Below, in pieces: positions 50,608 to 63,013 of a stretch of DNA of 64,000 bases. Each line of letters starts with the position of its first letter. Position 1 is the first letter of the stretch. A model generated the notes under the pieces. The model ran no database searches. It was not told the origin of the DNA and was given only the letters and a program-made list of their open reading frames with translations. The stretch spans positions 38,773,201 to 38,837,200 of the forward strand of contig OZ038422.1 of the NCBI GenBank assembly GCA_964036155.1, given 5' to 3'. This DNA is from Diploscapter coronatus. Lineage: Eukaryota > Nematoda > Chromadorea > Rhabditida > Rhabditidae. The translations under genes and the position numbers were made by a program.

Positions 50608-53600
50608 TTTTGATGACCTTGACTGACCACAAGGTGAGGTGCACACTCCCCTTCTCATTCCATTTGAAAAGATTAGTCAAATTCACGACTTTTGAAGGGC
50701 TATTTGTAAAAATCACCTTGAAAATTATGTTTCAAAGAAAAAACGGAATCTCCGAAATCTTTTAAAATATGATTATCTAAGCAAGGCTAAACATATTTGA
50801 AAGCCGTGAATTTTGCGATTTCCTTATTTTCCCATTCCTGTTTTCATGAAAAATACTCATTCACCAACAAATTCGTGCCGTTCCATGTTTGCTGTGATAG
50901 ACGAAAACACGAGAATATTCTAATTGTTTGTTCATTTGATTTTTAAACCCCAGTGTTTTTCTTGAATTAGAAAACCAGCAGAATCTAGTGAGAATCTCTG
51001 TATCGCTATGCAAGAAGCAGCTCAGCTTTTCATTCTGAATCGTATGTGATATTTTATCACTTTCTCGTTTCTCATTTTTATCAGGCTACTGAGTTTAGTC
51101 AGATTTCTATTTCGGGGTGTTCAGAATTTTTATTTCCAAGAAAATCGAAAACTTAGCTCCTGGATTCAGCATTTCGAACTCGATTCCGATTTTTCTTTCA
51201 AAGTTGAAACTCCGAACAACCTTGATACCTGTATTTTATCAGCGCTAAATAGAAACTTGTATTTTTTCGAAAACTCTCAATTACCTCTTTAGCGCTAACA
51301 ATTTCATAATTTATCATTTTCCAGCGAGTATTTCCATTGATGTGCTACACACAAATTGCCTTACCATTTTACCATTCTTTCAGCCAAATTTGGTAACTTT
51401 GCCCTGCGCCTTTCATTCGAATTTGTACTTACGAGATAGCTACGTTTTATCCCACAATTCCATAATTTTTCTTGTAAAATACCAAATTCTTTTCGTACTT
51501 TGCATAATTTCCCCTACCTATGGGTGCCTTAGTGTTAATTTCATATGGCTTTTTATCGCTTTCATTCAAAAATATTCGATTTTTAAAATTTTCTTATTTT
51601 CCAAGCAAAATTTCGAAAATGGAATAGACTAGTTTAAATACGAAAGCAAATTTACATTACTGTAAGCTTTATCCCAATTCTTCGTTTCCGTTTAAACTTC
51701 GCTTGTATTGTTTTATCCATTTTAATGATTTTTGATTTTGCGTTGATTTGACTAGCAGAGAATAGGCGACTTTTTGGACAAAATTTAAATGTTTGTGTAG
51801 TATATCAAATTTTGAAGCCTAGGTATCTGTTAGTCAATTTTTAAATAAAGAAGACCGTGTTCAAAATAAGTGCAAAGCAAGAAAATCGCAATGAGAAATA
51901 CACCAAAGACGAGGAAAAATCGAAAATTTCGAAGGTGGCGTCTTCAAGAAGGATTCTACGCGACTACGACAAAGGTAAGGAAAAGTACATTTGAATAAAG
52001 ATCTTGAAAAATTGCATGAAAATTGAAAAGCTGAAACATTTCAAATTTTCTGCCTTTAACATTTCTTCTGTTATGGTTTATCAGTGAATTTGCCAATCTT
52101 CCAGCTTCAGCGGCTCATATCACCTTTCCTCCCCTTGCCTTTCCCTGTTCTGACGCTTATCATTGATTTTCTCCGATTAGAGCCAAAAAATGCGAACTCC
52201 GAAGGGAGGAATTATCGTGCCGTAGCGCAATAAAAACACGAGAAAAAGCGCAGTAAAATCAATCCTTCGGGCTATCTTCAAAATGTTGAAAATTTGTTTA
52301 ATTTGGTCGGTTTTTTTTGCGAGAAAATTCAAATTTGAATAGCGTGTTGTTCTGCTCATTCGAATGGGAACAGCCATTTTACGTGAGCATTTTTAGCAAT
52401 GATGTGTGTGGTTGGCTAGGCTCAGTTCGATGTGTTTGAAAAAACAAATAGTCGATTCGGTTCGACTCGGTTCTAGATTTTCAATAGTATTTCCCAGTTT
52501 GGTTCAGGGGGTCCGACGGTTTCTTCCGGCTCGGTTTTCAACTTCTTTCGAACCGCACACAATCCTATTTTTGAGATCAGAGCCTATAAAATTTAAGAGT
52601 TTGAGTCTGGTCCTAAAACCGGACCCAGACTTCGAAGTAGCATGTCTGAATGAGAATAGGGTCATTCATCCTAAATTGTACTATTTTTAAAAGTATTTTC
52701 TGTAGGATAAATTCAATCCGAAATTCCATTTTCTTGCCACAAAAAGAGTGATTACGTGATTCTACCAACAAAGTCCACCCTATTATTTGATTTAGCGACT
52801 ATCGTTAGTGATATACTTACAGAGAGAAGCGCCTACTCAGTGTTATTTTATTTTGGCAAGCCAAGTTTCGTGAATAACCCTTACTGATTCAACCTTTGCG
52901 TATCAAATCACTTATCAATCTGTCATTTAAAAATTTCAAATTATAAAAAGCGAAACAGATAACGAAAAGTAGCAAATAGAGTTTTCAATTCAGGCAGACA
53001 TTTTGGTATGAACTCATTGTGATTTTTTAATATATTTATTCCAATACGTTCCTCATGTAGATCTTGAAAAATCGAAAGAGAATTGCTGCTTCTTTCTTTA
53101 CAATCTCGTATGACTTGAAATACTACTGGCCGATTGAGGTTTCCTAATTAACCTCGACCCCTTAAAACAAATCCTATTAATTCTCGCTGTATCATTTTGG
53201 CCTAGCCGTCAAAATTTCACACATTTTGCGTAATAATAAGAAGTGTCAAAAGTCGTGTGTGTATGTATGTGGTATCGCTGCTTGGAGATCGGCGGGTGAC
53301 CCTGAGGGGTTTGAATAAAATAGTTTTCTAAACTAAAGAGGAATAAAGAAGCAGAAATGTCAGATTATGAAGTTGCGCCGTTTGAATGAAGGTGAGATAG
53401 AGTGGGGCGATATGAGAGGAGATAGGGGTGGATTTGCAAGAATCACAGATAACAGGGGGATAAAGATAAACGTTTTCTCAGCCTCGTTGCGAAGAACCGA
53501 GACAAACACAGAAACAGAAGCAGAAACAGCGCCGTGTCCTTTTCTCCCCCCCTTGCCCTGTTTCGTCGAGGCGTTTCGTTTATCTAGGTAAATCTCTCGT

Positions 53601-54121
53601 TAGACGATTGTTCTGCTACTCAACTAGTCTCTGCTTGCCTTCAATAGTATCATTCCATCAAAGCATCACCGACAATCATGTTGGCAGGTAGAAAACACAA
53701 GATTCTCGTTCCCCTGAGGACAAATTCTTCAGTCTTTCATCTCTCTCAATACCCCCTATTTGCTAACAAGCACTGATAAGTTATCACAAGATTCGAGTTT
53801 ACAATTCACTAATTTTCCCTCTGCCAGATAACTCTAATCTCATTAAATCTGCATATCCCTGGGCTTTTTTCTCGTTTTATTTCGTTTCGTTTCTCGAGAC
53901 TCCGCCCCTCTTTCCGTCACCATCTCTGCGCCCTCTCAGACATTTCATTCTCCCTCGTTTCGCGTACCGAAAGGAACCCCGGTCTGTGTGTGTCTATTTC
54001 TCTCGAGCAAGCATTCGTAGTGCATTTTTTTTTCGAACTCGGCGGATTTCATGTAATTTTCATAGATCCCGATCAACCATCAAATTGACCTGATTTTTTT
54101 CCGAATTCAATTATTTTCTCT
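50608..54121. other. Gap between sqv-5 and the Ly6-like gene
   Basis: About 3.5 kb. An AATAAA at 51844 may end a long sqv-5 3' UTR. A lysine-rich open stretch at about 51858-51976 ends at a donor-like gtaagg but shows no family signal. The rest is AT-rich, with purine-rich sequence at about 53380-53530, and no gene that I can support. Confidence 0.5.
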
Positions 54122-57100
54122 ATGCTCATTCGAGTGTTCCGATTGTTTTTGCTGCTCTACGCTCTCTTCTCGATTGCGTTATCATTGAGGTGAGTCAGTT
54201 TTCGTTCCAATGAATTTTTATCAATTTCGCATTTCGTTTTTATTTTCTCCACAAAAATTTGTCATTTTGCTTTTTTTCGATGCGATGATATACGAGTTGA
54301 GTGTCCTGCTGCCACAGCCTTCGAAATGACAGCGGCGGGCAATTCTGCGAGATTTTTGACAGAGAAAGGCACGCAGAGAGAAAGACTGCTGCGAAATGAA
54401 AATCAAACTCATGTTCTATTTATTGGGAAAACAAAGTGTGTATTGACCAACCAATCTCTATGGCATCGAATTCCCAGCATTATCAAGCTTGATGACAATA
54501 ACACTTATCGCATTTCTTCAATCCTCAACGAGAACCTGGGAGAGGCCCACAAAAGTGTTATGGTCCAAGTCTAGTTTCATCAAAATAGCCTCATCAAACT
54601 AGACAATTTTCTCATCTCATCTGTCCGATTTCTACAAATCCAGCTTATTTGTGATTTGTCGATTTGCCTCGCGCGCTTCTGTGCGAGTTCTTGTGTCATC
54701 TCACGACTCTTTTTCGTCTTGGCTGCTGATTTTTCGCGTCGTCTTTTGTGTGGTTCGTTTGATCTGACCGAATATTCAAATAGAGGAGGAGAGGAAAAGA
54801 AGAAGCAGCACAGCAGCAGATCAAACAGTCCTTTGCTTGAATGCCTCGAGCAGCTTCTGCCTGGAAGAGGGAAAAATAGCAAGAAAAGAGAAAAGACCCT
54901 CTCATCTGAACAGTCATGAAATTCTTCGAAGACAGACAGATTGCAATTCAATGCGAGGAGAAAGGACCACCCGTTCATTTAGGAGAAAGCCGATTCCATT
55001 CTCATGCGAAAATCTGATTATCCCCTCTCAATTCGTGATGATATGCTCATGAAATTCATAGATTCGTCTTCTCAATCTCAGCGTCGCGTTTCACAAATAA
55101 ACAGGGATGTAAAAGTGGCAAAATTGAAACTTAAATTGGGAAGTAATAAAGTTTCCACACTTCTGCAAACATAGAAACAAGAAAAGCTGTAGCATTTCGA
55201 AATCACGCATTCGAATTCCAAACCCCTGACTTGTCCCATACGGTTTTTGCCTGCTGCGTTATTTTCATACCTCGTTGCTCTCTTCGCGAGGCTCGAAATT
55301 CTGTTCAATTCTGTTCGATTTCGATTCCACCGAGAATTCAAATGCGAATATCTCTCCAAAACACTGACTCGAAAATATCATAAAAACGCATTTTCCAGCC
55401 ACAAAAATACGCCACCTGCAGTCTCAACCAGTCAAACTGAGTGGTTATTTTCGAGGACTGCTAATCTCCGTACCATCAACAAGTCAATCTCTGATTTTCG
55501 CAAAAAAAGTCATCGCACTCAAAAACATTTCATGAATCTCTCACGTGGGACGAAATGTAAACTTGAAACTTGTCGATGTCGAATTTGAGGACTAGAGATT
55601 CAGAGAATGTCTTTATAGAAGCTGCAGCGTTTCCTATTTGTCTCAGCTTGTCTATGGGAGTGAACTCAAAACAAACACACTTATTACTCTTATCCCATTT
55701 CTGTCTCAAATCTTCCCTTCTATTCGTTCAAAATCTTCCTCATACGTTCTTCCAATCTCAAACCTTCCTTGTTCTCCCACTATTATAGAACCACACACAT
55801 ATTATTGTGTTATATTGAAATTCGAGCAGTGATAAAATGCAATGTACATGTTTTCAATCGTTCGCCTCAAACAGGGAGAGAGAGAGGGAGCATAAAAAGA
55901 CACCAAATGAATCATACCCACTCAAAATATTATGGGAACCTCTATGATTACAAGATCGACTTTACTAACGTTCAACAGGGTTCAAATTTTATACAAAAAA
56001 AGATTCCAAACCTCTCAAGACAAAATCACCATTAGCGTATCATAATAATTCTGAAGCTGTCACAATATTCCTTATCCAAAACAGTTCTAAATGTATACCA
56101 TCAGCTAAACTATCAAATAATGGACCATTTCTTATATCTCAATGTCAATATCAACATTATGCAACAGACTGAATTGCCCGAAGTTTGCGCATTCCACGAT
56201 TTACGAGCGTTCTCTTGAATGATTGCATTTGGTTGGGAGATTCGAGGTTTTATGGCCTTCGGCAATCTGTTCGAGAAAGAGCGCATTCGGTTTTTACGTT
56301 ATGACGTTACTCTGCGCACAGGAAGGAAGTATAGAGGGATTTTATGTGCGCAAATGCAATGAAACTCCCCACAGTCGGTTTATCAACAATTATCGATGTA
56401 TGTTTCGAGTCTATCGATAAACAAACGCAAAAAGACGTATCCCCGCCAGTTTAAGACTTTAGTGCTCGTTATTTTGCTAGGCCTTGGAAATCGAACAAAG
56501 AGGGCAGGAAGAAGGCCTAGAGCTGGCGATGCTATTTTATAGTTTCTTTTCGCCAGTCCCTTTTCTCAATCTCATCTAATTCTGCTCGCTCTTTCAATTT
56601 CTCTACCAACAAAGTCAAGTCGAATGCGAACTTTCCATAAATGGCAAAATTGGCGGGACGCTCCAAAATGCATAACCCGAAGAGAAAACTTGACACAAAT
56701 CAATACAGAAGTCATAGTTCGATTTTAGATGCCAGTGTACAACCGATACTAAGGATATTCGATGCTACAATACGTGGTGTGATGTGCATAATAAAGATGA
56801 ACGGGTTAGTTTTAGTTTATATATCTAGAGTTTTTTTTAAAGAAAATTTATCCAATTCAGAAGTGAAAACTTGTAGACGAAAATAAAATTAATTAACTTT
56901 TCAAATAAATGGTGGCTGAATTGGATGAGCTTTCATAAAGTTTATCTTGGAACTGCTAGTACTTTCAAAGATTTTAAAGATTCAAAAATTTAGTTAAATT
57001 TTGGTCGATCGGAATTTGATCAAAGGTCACCAGGAACTTCTCCTTCCAAAATGTGAACATAATTTTGACTCCAAACATTGTCATGAGCATGAGTGAACAC

Positions 57101-60100
57101 GCGATTTTCAACATAAAATCTTCCATTACAAGGCTCATCGAACCAGATGGTGTCATTCATAACTTGGGAGCTCCAAACACTTGTTTTTGATTTTTTTCTA
57201 CTTTCCAATGACCACGTTTCGGAACAAAGCGTAAAAGCCAGAAGAGATTTTCAGTCCCAATGGGTATCACTTGTTTTACTTCTCGAGTGCTTCATGGAGT
57301 CTGGTTTGTTTCCCAGTAATCATTTTTATATTTGCAAAAAGACAAGCTATTGATGAGGTGCACCTGGGTCATACGGATCAGATCATGACAAGTATGAAAG
57401 AGATTCTCTATCTTTTGCTATGTGCTGAGGAATAGAGGATCGAGAAACCGGCCGGAATGTGGTGTTCGTTTTTTTACAGTAACAATGAGGGAAGAGCCAA
57501 TGTTTGCCGAGATGATTGGGGAGGGGAATTTTGCGAGAGCGACTTTTAACTTTTCCTACTTTTTCCTGCCGACAAAGACGCGATGCAATTCGGGTATTGA
57601 AAGCGATGAAAAACGGAAGAGAAGCGAGGTTAGAGGAGTAAGACATTTCAAGTGCGAAAACATGATTGTGATTGTAGGGAAATAGGGCTCTTGAATCAGA
57701 CAAAAACTATACTCCGAAAGTTTATCCAAACAAATGGATTTTGGCATTTGAAATCTCCGTTAAAATTCTGAGAAACAAAATAGCTGTAGGTTGTATCTCA
57801 TAAATTTGGCAAACGTCAAATCAACAAAAAGAGATCTCCGAGAAATCTTCGAATTTTAGGTAGGCGCCTGTGCGGTTGTACGTTCAGGAGCCAAACAGCA
57901 TTTTGCTTGTGTTCGAGTTTCGAAAGAATCCAAAGATTCCGAATGCAGAGTCGACAGGACAAACGGGAAGCTTCTGGTGAGTCAAATTTATCTATCGATA
58001 CAAATATCGTAACCATTAAAAATTAATAATTTCTGAATCAGTCGGGAAATTGAAAATAAGCAATTATTGCACGAGACGGTTTGCTGATTCATTTTGCACT
58101 GTTATATGGGTGGGAGGGTTCTGTATTTCCTATTTTCATAGGAAAGAAAGCATAAAACTTTGCGAAATGTAAAATTTATCATCGAAAATGTTGCTGTTCG
58201 AATATGAAATCGCGAAGTATCATTTTGTGAAGGCATTTGGGGTTTCATGGAAAAAGATTATGCGTTTTGTCGCTTTTCGCCTTCCGTTGTGTAATATCTT
58301 GTTCACACAAATCTATCACATTTGATCTGACGGCAGCTCGAAAGAACGCTGATTCTTTTTGCAAGGCATTTGACATGATTGAAGGGATAAACAGAAAATT
58401 GATGAGCTGATCCACGAAAATCCATTAAAATAGTTTGCTCTGCTTTGATCGCAAAAAACGTTTATTTTAGCAACAAACTATCGGGACCTGCTTTATCTTT
58501 TCATTCATAGAAAATGTTTTGATAGTACCTATTACTGAATGGGAGCCCAGAAAGCGCGCGATCTCATATTGTGAAAGTCATCATCTCTTTCTTTCCACCC
58601 TCTTCTATCTCCAACGCTATTTCTAGTTTTCTTTACCTCTACTTTACACAGCCGTTCACCAATGTATGCAAATATTATTATGTAATGGGTGGGAAGAGAT
58701 GATGGGAGAAATGCGCAAAATATTCGTATATCGAGGCGACAGATGAGAGCAAAAGCTGACCGATTTCGTAATAATTATTGTCAAAGAGAAAGCAATTGAA
58801 ACAAAATATATGACATTCCAGTTTTGCTCAGAGAAATTATAGCCTAATTTGACAAAGTTTTATTATAAACTACATATCTTTGCACATTCAGGTGTGTGTA
58901 TTTATTCTAAACTGTTCGGTTTTTGACAGTACGCAAAAAAGACGTACCGAATGAAAATAATGATGCATCACAGTCAATGCTGAGAAAAGATATTCACATC
59001 AGAAAAATTGCAAATTATTACACAACAAAAAATTTAGGTCCGATGTTGGTGCAAGAGCGGTGACTACTGCAATGTCGACTTGTCGGAACGGGTTGAGGAT
59101 CCCGAGGCGGATAATCGTCGAAACAGCATAGGTAATCATCCGTATTTAATTGCCCAATAATGCTCGACTAATTAAGAAGACGAAGATGAAGACTACGTGC
59201 TGCCAACGACGGAATCGAATCGACAAGACGATGTAATGCAGGTTGAGGAAACCTATGATATAAACGATGCGTGAGTAATCTTTTTTTAAAATTAGCCAGT
59301 CATTTCAAAATTTTTCCCATATTTGTACTAGTCATATCTTTCTCCTCATTACTATAGACTATAGTAGGCATTATTCCGAGTTTGCGTGGGTCAGATTTCA
59401 GTTCAATTAACTATTGCGAGAGTGAGAGAGAGAAGTAAAGGAATGGAAAGAGTTGGATTTCTTTCTCTTCTCTTCCAGTCTCTGAAGACGTTTCTGGTGA
59501 ATTCTTGGAGAAGCCCTTTCCACAATTTCCCCGTCCATTTCTCTAATTCTGCCAAATATGCGACCCTGTGCTCGTGTGTGTGTGTGATGGTCAGTTCTCT
59601 CGTTTCTGCGCGAGGTGTTAGGTTACCAAAAGGCCTGCGGCGAAGCTGCACGCGTTCGCCTTTCTCAATTCTGCATTCACATGCCTGACCACTAGCAACC
59701 CGTTGGATGAGGACAAAGGGAAGAGCGTGAGCCTTTCCTCTCAGCTTTTAAATTGAGGGATCTGTTTTGAGTTTCATACTTTTTCTCGATCGAAGATAAA
59801 AAGATCATTTTTCTCTCAAAACTATACAGACGCTAGACAATCAAATGCATCTCCTCCGCGCTAAGTCGATACAAATGAGTGCAGCGCTGCTATTGTTTAC
59901 TGGTTTACTGCGTAAAGCTTCACACGTACAGAGCGCAGAAATCGGATCTGACGCCTCGGCACAGGAAACGTAAAGAAGAGAAACGGGAAAACGAAGTAAC
60001 CGGGAAACGGACACCTTTCTGCTGAATGAGCGTGTACAGCGTTCCATTTTTTGTTCGTTCTCTAGCGTTCAATGCAGAAAACCAGTGATTTGGAACAAAT

Positions 60101-62430
60101 TGCGAGCGGAAAGAGGGATTTTCGATTGAACATAGGCGCCCATTTTATGACCATTCAAAATGAAAAACGGACTGTCGCATGACCTTCCCCGCACCCGAAC
60201 ACAATAATAATTTCCTTTGACTGCGCGCAAAATGAAAATCCAGAGACAAAATGGGACACACAAGCAAATTCGCGAATGAAAAGTGACGATCGTGTGACAA
60301 CCCTCAATTTGCAGCAACTATCCGATCAGCTCGGAGGATTTCGACGAGCAGGAAGAGAACGTTCGGCCAAATCCCGTCAAATTGCCCGACCCACGAAACT
60401 CTCGTAATTATCCCCTTCCACAAAATCCACCAGTTCGGCCACCTATTCCCACACCAGAGTCGAATGTGTAAGATTATCAAGAGTTCGAGAAAATTATCCA
60501 AAATCCCGAATTTTAGAACGACAATTCCTCCGTGGCGCCGAGAGTATCCGATTGCCCAGCCAGGAGATCAGCGCCGGATTCTTCCCTCACCTTCATACTC
60601 ACAAAGTCAGACTCAGCAACGACCTCAGTCTCATCCGATTCAATCCTATCCTTATCAGCAGAATTCGCGACAGAATTCTCAACTCCGAAATCAAGATCTT
60701 CAGGGATATGGCAAGTTCAAAACACGGTTTCAAGGTTCAAGTGGAATTTTAGCTCCACCTCCAAGAAGTCAACCTCTTCCTTTACCGCCTGCTCGAGTTT
60801 CTACAACAACCGCACGTAGCTCTACCCCAAGTCTGGACAATCGAAGGGCCTACGAGGAGATTATGAGGGAATACAGAAGACGATCCGAATTGCAAAAGCT
60901 CGAACTGTAAGACACGCTGTTCCCTCCTTTCCAAAAGAGAGACACTTGCCTAGAAGAGAGAAAAAGATTTTGCGCTCTGGCTTTATTCGTCGCTTGGCGA
61001 GCCCAAATTCGCGATTTATTTTCGTCCGTTTGTTCGATTTCTTCGTTTTAATTGCCTAATTACTTATTTTTTCGTGATTAGCTAACTAATTATCGATAAT
61101 TTCAGAAGGCCTCGCTCACTGCCACTCGTAAGGACGCTTCACAGCCGCCACAGACCTACCCCAACCTGGAAAATTAGATAAATTTTTTTGCGGCGGTTTG
61201 AAGCGGCAGTGAGCGAAGCCTTCTGAAATTATCGATAATTAGTTAGCTAATCACGAAAAATAAATAATTAGGCAATTCAAAGCGAAAAAATCGAAAAATC
61301 AAGAAACGGGAATAAAACTTGACGCTAGTTCCGTAAGCAACGAGTAAAGCCAGAGCGCAAAATCTTTTTCTCTCTTCTAGGCAAGTGTCTCTCTTTTGGA
61401 AAGGAGGGAACAGCGTGTAAGAACGGAAAAATTTACCAATCGGAAAATCAACCTTCTTTAGAATCCGCAAATCTCAAGTGGATTCTCGACGATCTTTCGC
61501 TGATACGCCAACTTCGCGAGGCAGTTACGAGTCGCCAATTCCCATCTCTCCTCCAACTCGACAAGACCAGCAACAAAGACCGCCTCAGCAATCAAATCCG
61601 GTGAATATTCGACCACCGCTGGTTTCTCCGGTTCAAAGTTCGACGCTTCCTGGGCCGGCCAGGAATTACACTTCAACGGCTCGATCGATTACTACGAGAA
61701 CCTATCGACCATTTGACTTGAATAATCCTCCACAGAAGCAGAACCAGAGGGTAAAAATGGAGTCTTTGAGTCATATAAAGATGCACAAGTTTAGCCGATC
61801 TCATTCGGTGCTGTCAATGCCTCGATTGTGTATCCTCCCGGTCCACCGACCAGATCATCATCTCCTTCAACATTTGCTACTCGTCCATCTGTCACCTCAA
61901 CCACGACGCTTCGAACAACGATAACAACTCCTTCTCCGTAAGAATGGGTGAATTTTTCATAATAACAATCCGAAGAAATTCCAGACCTACAACTACCGAA
62001 CAAACAACAGTTTCGAAAACGTCGTCAACTACCAGAAAATCAACCACAACGACGACTACAGAAAAGTCCACAGTGCCTCCAACAGAAAGTGTGGATGTGA
62101 GCGGAGAAGATGATAAGGATGGATTCAGGCAGTATGCGGGCGAATACATTTACCAGGTACCCAAAAATCTATAAACAAAGAAACATAAAATAAATGATGA
62201 TATCACTGGTAAACATTTTGAAAGCTGATCCATGATCGACAAATTTCCAGATCGAGGAGGTTCAATCAGAATCCACTACAAAGGCAACGTCTGCAGCTCC
62301 ACGAATTTCGAAGGCCAAAGTCAACAAGTATAAGGAGATTCTCCGAAAGAAGGACAAACCTGACGCCGCTTCTACGCAAAATGCCATTCTGTCAATTCTC
62401 GTACCGCTTATAGCCATTTATTTATTCTAG
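54122..62430 (+). CDS. Secreted Ly6/ET-like cysteine-rich protein with mucin-like stalk and putative GPI signal
   Basis: Not recognised by name. Exons in phase: 54122-54189 signal peptide (FRLFLLLYALFSIALSL), 56729-56804 (RCQCTTDTKDIRCYNTWCD), 57860-57976 (GACAVVRSGAKQHFACVRVS), 59038- (VRCWCKSGDYCNVDL), 59177-, 60315-, 60517-60906, 61462-, a Thr-rich pair of exons near 61795-62157, and the last exon to 62430. The first three to four exons form one cysteine module with about ten Cys and a terminal CWCKSGDYCN, like Ly6/uPAR, activin-receptor or nematode ET modules. A long acidic, then Pro/Gln/Ser/Thr-rich region follows, likely O-glycosylated. The C-terminus (AILSILVPLIAIYLF directly before the stop) is a hydrophobic tail without a cytoplasmic domain, as in GPI-anchor signals. 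Likely an extracellular or cell-surface matrix protein. Its introns hold a transposase relic and a 507-bp palindromic insertion. Confidence 0.82.
57010..57345 (-). pseudogene. Decayed Tc/mariner-superfamily transposase fragment
   Basis: On the minus strand an open stretch contains NDTIWFDEP and then FYVENRVFTHAHDNVWSQN. This resembles the (F/W)(S/T)DEKLFTV...NxQNDR(I/V)WS block around the first catalytic Asp of one nematode IS630/Tc/mariner family. Upstream residues are broken by stops and frame changes. It lies in an intron (56805-57859) of the Ly6-like gene, antisense to it. Assignment rests on a short, remembered motif and is tentative. Confidence 0.4.
60907..61461 (+). other. Intron almost filled by a palindromic insertion
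   Basis: Joins ...RRSELQKLEL (exon end CT at 60906) to IRKSQVDSRRSF (exon from 61462) in phase. The donor is gtaag and the acceptor is ctttag. 507 of its 555 bases are the inverted repeat described separately. Confidence 0.8.
60912..61418. mobile_element. 507-bp foldback/palindromic element
   Basis: Outer arms match almost perfectly in reverse complement: acacgctgttccctcctttc from 60912 against the end at 61418, continuing through tctcttctaggcaagtgtct and agagcgcaaaatcttttt. The middle of each arm is diverged (about 61010-61045 against 61285-61330). The inner parts match again: gtgattagctaactaattat and cgataatttcagaaggc, to the centre near 61165. The sequence taag lies just before the left end and at the right end, a possible 4-bp target duplication. 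No coding content. Arm divergence argues against an assembly fold-over. Confidence 0.75.
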
Positions 62431-63013
62431 CACTTTCTAATTTTCTATGAATTTGCTAAGACTGGTATTCGCGAAAATACTCTAAGTTAAAATTATCGTA
62501 TTCCAACATTTTTAGCCAGTCCCATTTATTCGATTATGAAGTCCAGCTTTACACCAAATTGATCATAAGTATGAGTAACCAGATTTTAGCCATATTTTGA
62601 AGTCTTCTTCAAAAACTTCTCTGACTGAGATTTCTGATTTCCGATTTCGTCTCGGTGGGTCCTCTGCAATATCTGTTTTTCTTTGCCATATTTGGGTAAT
62701 TGATTTCTCGAAAATCAAGCGCGCATTTTTACCTTTTTCAATTTCCTAGGTAATTTCCAGTGAGTCTAGTCTATTTTCGCGCAGCAAAGTCTTCATTTCT
62801 TTTTTTACAAATTTGCATCCCAGGTCTTTGATTTTCTTCTATCACTGCAGTTTCACTTATCACTGTCAAAATATTTGCTATCAGCTCAGCCAACTCTGAT
62901 ATTTTCGTTCGACAGCCCCATTCCGAAACGGGTACGAATTTTTCGACTTTAATTTTTTGCTACATTTTCGAAAAAGATAAACTTTTTTCCTTAATTTCCA
63001 AGAGTTGAAAATA
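62431..63013. other. 3' flank of the Ly6-like gene up to the mariner
   Basis: About 580 bases of AT-rich sequence, probably 3' UTR and spacer. No gene, RNA or repeat recognised. Confidence 0.5.

Noticed and set aside
51858..51976. Lys-rich open stretch ending at gtaagg
   Set aside because: Two frames look equally open, a stop lies just upstream, and no downstream exon joins it; chance is likely.
53357..53389. Ten-codon ORF MSDYEVAPFE
   Set aside because: Too short and without supporting signals.
61892..62149. Antisense open frame with a hydrophobic Val-rich stretch
   Set aside because: It is the complement of the Thr-rich (ACN codon) exons; antisense of Thr repeats reads as Val/Cys-rich.
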